From Conidiobolus incongruus B7586 (taxonomy: Eukaryota; Entomophthoromycota; Entomophthoromycetes; Entomophthorales; Conidiobolaceae), in NCBI GenBank assembly GCA_000697335.1, contig JNEM01013991.1, positions 1 to 12,288 of the forward strand: a stretch of DNA of 12,288 bases. The letters run 5' to 3'. The notes beneath the pieces are model-generated. The model saw only the letters and a program-made list of their open reading frames with translations. It did not search any database and had not been told where the DNA came from. The position numbers and the translations under genes are program-made. Of this stretch, positions 8,361 to 12,288 are shown one piece after another (the first letter of the stretch is position 1; every line of letters begins with the position of its first letter).

Positions 8361-10561
8361 AAAAAATTATGATTTTTTTTATAAAATATTAAAATAATAG
8401 GAATTCTTATATTTCGCTAAAATTTTTCAAGTTGATTTGTCAAATTAAATTTAGTACGATTTTTTTTATCAATCTTAAATCTATCAAATAATAAAAAAAT
8501 TTGGTGCAACCTAAATTAGAATTAAGTTGTACCATATGAGGATGAAAATGGTTGAAAATTTAACTGAATCCAACCAATTCTCGGTACTCTTAATCCGAAT
8601 CTCTCACCGAATTCCTGCGTAAAGGAAGAAAATTTACGTGGAAATTTAAAAAAATTCATAGGGATGATATTGAGAAATATAATTTTTGAGTAACTGATAT
8701 TATTTCAAAACTGAAAAAATTTTAATGCCTATGATTTAATCAACTGTTGACTTGAGGTGATTTAATTGATTATAATATTTTAAGGTGTTACTGATGCATA
8801 TAATATAATATTTTGTATTGAAATAAAATATTTATTGAATTTATAAATTGAGATTCGTTTGATATAGTAAAAAGAAATATTATATCCAAAAAGTAAAAAA
8901 CTCGATAAAAAAAATTGATACATACTTAATTTAGTGAATTTTTTATGTGGGGTAAACTCTCAGCCCTAATAACCAATTTTACGTGATTCAATTTTTGATC
9001 AGGTGAAATAAGATTCTATTTATGTGTTTTAAGAATTTTTTTGATTTGGAATTTGCTATATGAAGAAATTCAACATTTTAGAAGTATTTGAAGAGACCAG
9101 ATAAAGCAATTTAATTCAGAATTTATTTGGTTTTGACCTATTTGAGATGTTGTATATAAAAAGTACATAATATTGAATAGACATTAGTCAGACGTTTTAA
9201 TTATTATAAATATTAGATGATAGATATCCATTTTTTCATATTTTATAAATTATTAAATATTTATGATATAAGTTATATGATATTAAAATACTAAAAATAA
9301 TAAATAAAAAATAATTTTGGAGTAACTTTTATTAGATATATCACAATAGATTACCTCAACAAAACCTATCAAACATTAAGCGCACTTTTAAGCTTCTAGC
9401 AAATCTTAACACCAGTAAAAACCAACTCCAAAAATTACAAAGCTCCACTTTAAGAAATCCCCAATTAAATTAATAATACAAGGGTTACACAACTATTAGT
9501 ATGATACGTTAATTAAAAGTTGATGAACGTGTAGCATACATTCAATATGATTGGACTGTTTAGTCACTTTTGTTTTTTTCTCTTTCAATCATATTCTGGT
9601 CATTATAAGATTATTAATATGTCCTATGAATTAATTTTCAACTGGGTCAGATATTTGTTTTCAATGTAGTTTCATTCCATGGGTTTGATTTAAGATTGAA
9701 TTTGATTATAATTCAAATTCAAACTAATCGATTATTTCTCAAAATTGTTCTCACATATTTTTGGTAAAACTAAGTTTTGGCTGAAATAAAAATTGGTTTT
9801 AATGATATTTTCGAATAATTTTAAAATTGTAGTTAGATTCGAAAATTAATTTTTAATCTACAATTTCATTTAATAACAGTTCATGATTCAAATGCATTTA
9901 ATAATCGCTTAAATATAAATTTTTTCTAAATTTTTAATTTTTGCCAGATTCATATTTATTATTATGTAGAAATATGCAAATTTAGATATTTTCCAATATC
10001 AAAAGTAATCAAGATATGCTTATAACAAAATTTTAATAGAACCGAATATTAAAAATCTGATTTAATCATTCTATCAAGAGAATTTCCAGTACATATAATG
10101 TTAATAACTCGATCATTAGAGATAATAGTAACTCGAGAATCATGATTATCTAAACCATTGATATATGGATAATAATACATTAAGAATATCTAAAAGCTCA
10201 GTGCTAGAAAATTAAGCTTTGAGCACTACTTTTTGTATTTTTATCGCATATCTTTAAACTTCTTATTAATCAATATATTATCATATTGAATTATTTATTC
10301 TAGGTTATATTATCAATATAACAGAAAAATACTATGATTAATACTTTACAACTATATTTAAACCAGCAAAATAATTTAAATTTAATTATAAGATATAAAT
10401 ATTATTAAATTAAGCACAAATGAAATTGAAAAGGATGTTGAAACCAAAATAGATAAAATACTATCAGAATAATAATATATTGATATTTGTTTAATAAACA
10501 TCTCATATAATATATAGTACATGATAAAATATTGCTATGTTTTTGATACATTGCCAATAAT
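8361..10561. other. Gene-free AT-rich intergenic region
   Basis: No coding region or named repeat can be supported in this 2.2-kb stretch; all frames contain dense stops. It holds a C-rich, G-poor patch at about 9345-9480, an inverted repeat at 9544-9595 and a small hairpin (AGTGCT/AGCACT) at 10200-10227. Composition resembles the less extreme part of the upstream intergenic region. Confidence 0.6.
9544..9595. repeat. 10-bp inverted repeat flanking a pyrimidine-rich spacer
   Basis: AATATGATTG at 9544-9553 and its exact complement CAATCATATT at 9586-9595 enclose 32 bp, the right half of which is nearly all pyrimidine (TTTTTTTCTCTTT). It may be a hairpin, the ends of a tiny relic element, or chance. 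Confidence 0.4.
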
Positions 10562-10633
10562 GGCTTTATGGTCTAGTTTTAAGAATCCTTCTTTGGGTCC
10601 GGGAGATCACAGGTCTAATTTCAGTTTGAGCCC
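10562..10633 (+). pseudogene. tRNA-Pro(TGG)-like sequence, degenerate
   Basis: The 72 bases fold in tRNA order and align with nuclear tRNA-Pro. The acceptor arm is GGCTTTA/TTGAGCC (one mismatch, one wobble), and the A-box-like TGGTCTAG starts at 10569. The anticodon loop TTTGGGT at 10592-10598 gives anticodon TGG at 10594-10596. A B-box-like GGTCTAATTTC lies at 10612-10622. Defects are two mismatches in the anticodon stem (CCTTC/CCGGG), one in the T stem, one in the D stem, and loss of the conserved D-loop GG (now TT). A working tRNA is therefore unlikely. It is either an old tRNA pseudogene or the tRNA-derived head of a SINE; no poly(A) tail or second copy is visible to decide. Confidence 0.65.
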
Positions 10634-10646
10634 TTCATATTGTACC

Positions 10647-10652
10647 TTTTTT
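10647..10652 (+). terminator. T6 run after the tRNA-like sequence
   Basis: Six T residues lie 14 bp past the tRNA-like segment, in the position of an RNA polymerase III terminator. T runs are common in this DNA, so the link is positional only. Confidence 0.35.
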
Positions 10653-10806
10653 GAGAGCTAAGGTCAAAATTAACGGTTGATTTAAATTCGTCTTCATTTC
10701 TGAATTTTTCTTTTTAAATTTTAAAATTAATTAACTATGTTATTTTTCAATATAAAAAGTTAATAATAAAAAATCAAGCATGTTAAAATATTTAATATAC
10801 ATATAC

Positions 10807-10823
10807 ATATATATATATATATA
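10807..10823. repeat. Short AT dinucleotide tract
   Basis: A 17-bp alternating AT run follows two TATAC units. It is a minor microsatellite at the start of the extreme AT-rich block. Confidence 0.7.
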
Positions 10824-11942
10824 ATAGTTAATTTAAAAGTATGAATATAATAAAATTACAAAATCATTAAATCAACATTAAATTTGAGAAATAATTTTAT
10901 AAAAATAATTAATGATATTAGTTATAGTATAATATAAAAAAATTTCAAAATTAGAAAAAAATTATAATAATGAATATTTAAAAGAGTGAATAAAAATTTA
11001 TATTATTAAATCTTTATATGATAATTACTAGTTTAAAAAGAAAAAATGGCAAATTTTTTAATTTCAGATATTTCAAATATATTGTTAGTTTTGAAAAATC
11101 AAATATATATATAAAATATATAGGAGAATTAAAATTTTTAAAAACATATATATATATAATTTGTAATTATTTTTTGTTAAAATATTTTTAATTTAAAATT
11201 TAAAATTAAATTTAATTATTTTTAAATTAAATAATAATTATCAAGATTTTTTTAATATCATTAATATTCAGCTATAAACCTTTTAAAATTATTTAAAACT
11301 TATAAATAGCTAATGATAATAATGTTTTATCTAAATTTACTTTTTATTATTAGATTTATTACTTTAAAGCTAGAAAGGATATTATTTAAAATTTACTTAA
11401 ATTTAAAGAATTAATTATTATTATTATTTTATTAATTAAAAATAAAAAATAATATATAAAGAAAAACCTTTTTTTTCAACCAAAAATTATTTAGGTAATT
11501 TGATATTAATTATATAAATATTTTATATATATTGAAGTTTAAACATAGATTAATTAATAAAAAAATAAAATAAATATCATATAATTTAATAAAAGCTTAA
11601 AAAAACAGAATAGCTATTACTAAATAAAGCTTATCAAAATACTATTAAAAGTAAAGGTTTTTATAATAAATTATTAGAATTAATTAATCTTAAATTTTTA
11701 TGTATAATGTATTATCCTAGTGCTGGAAATTAGGATAATTGTATTAAATTAAGTTAAAGAGTTGATAGGTTATAAGATTAGAATATAGATATATAAAGTT
11801 TATTGGAAATTCTTGATAAAAACTTAGAGTTAATTTCCTTCAAATAGATAAACAAATGGATAATTGGATAGATGGATAATATTTTCTAGATAAATCCCTA
11901 TTGTTCCTCCTTTTATATTGGGATATGAATGGATCAATTTAA

Positions 11943-11998
11943 GGGAAAATAGGATAAAAGATAAATTATAGGTAAAATAATATAAAAGATAAATATAT
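11943..11998. repeat. Two-copy 28-bp imperfect tandem repeat
   Basis: Units 11943-11970 and 11971-11998 match at an exact 28-bp offset with only a few differences; the core ATAAAAGATAAAT is identical at 11954-11966 and 11982-11994. A related short direct repeat ATGGATAAT occurs just upstream at 11856-11864 and 11872-11880. This is a local duplication, possibly in the remains of a mobile element. Confidence 0.7.
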
Positions 11999-12288
11999 AT
12001 AGACTAATTTAGGTAGAAATATGATATATAACCTTTTATTTAAAAATAAAGCAAAATATTAAATTAAAATAATCTTTTTTATAAATTATAATGAACAAAT
12101 TTTTTATTAATAAATAAATATTAATTATTAAAATAAATTATAATAATATATAATTTTTTATTTAATTCTTAAAGATAAATTAATTAATAATTTATTATAT
12201 ATATTTTTTAATAAAATAATTTTTAATTGATATTTTAATTATAAATTAAAAATACATATTATTTTACATAATAATTGCAAAATATATA

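Larger units (their letters stand above)
10690..12288. other. Extremely AT-rich region, probably decayed repeats
   Basis: From about 10690 the sequence becomes nearly pure A/T, much like the transposon region at the left end, with very few G or C except in a patch near 11700-11970. No open frame or family motif can be read with confidence. It includes an AT run at 10807-10823 and several short ATATAT tracts near 11105 and 11145. Composition suggests old transposon DNA worn by C-to-T change, but I could not identify any element. Confidence 0.45.

Noticed and set aside
8610-8645. TACGTGG near 8635 as a possible Pho4-like site
   Set aside because: It lacks the full CACGTG/T core and lies downstream of the transporter with no gene to control.
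11731-11940. A start (TGCTGGAAATTAGG) resembling the left end of a Copia-type LTR
   Set aside because: No second LTR, no defined end, no target duplication and no neighbouring element parts could be seen, so it is not called as a retroelement.

Overview
The window is a single-gene stretch of a very AT-rich eukaryotic (fungal) nuclear genome. The one intact gene is an intronless PHO84-type phosphate:H+ symporter at 6624-8138 (+). Its protein reads as fungal: it carries the GGDYP signature and the Trp-x3-Asp-x3-Tyr phosphate-site pattern of fungal PHT1/PHO84 transporters. The lack of introns, the codon preference (GGT, GCT, ATT, TTC, TTG) and the extremely AT-rich flanks suggest an early-diverging fungus such as Mucoromycota/Glomeromycotina or Zoopagomycota. 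That placement is an inference with low confidence; a RIP-altered AT-rich region of another fungus is an alternative.

Layout. Positions 1-1460 hold a heavily decayed Tc1/mariner DNA transposon in minus orientation. It has long imperfect terminal inverted repeats (1-158 and 1303-1460) and a recognisable DD34E transposase fossil (about 177-1245) riddled with TAA/TAG stops. Its left end may lie beyond the window. From 1461 to about 6340 there is no gene I can support, only AT-rich DNA with a few small palindromes. Positions 6345-6534 hold a plausible promoter: a perfect CArg-type box, a CCAAT box, a spaced pair of GGTGTGG motifs and a TATA box 97 bp before the ATG. The transporter gene follows. 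Its 3' region contains a 44-bp (AT)22 tract and an AATAAA signal at 8334. From about 8360 to 10560 there is again no recognisable gene. A degenerate tRNA-Pro(TGG)-like sequence with a T6 run lies at 10562-10652; it is a tRNA pseudogene or the head of a tRNA-derived SINE. From about 10690 to the end the DNA is even more AT-rich and probably consists of worn-out transposon material, including one 28-bp tandem duplication.

The picture is a nutrient-uptake gene sitting as a higher-GC island in a gene-poor, repeat-derived AT-rich landscape. The stops in the transposon are all TAA or TAG with no TGA, and the differences between its terminal repeats are mostly transitions. Both fit C-to-T decay of the RIP or deaminated-methylcytosine kind. 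I found no new multi-gene system here.
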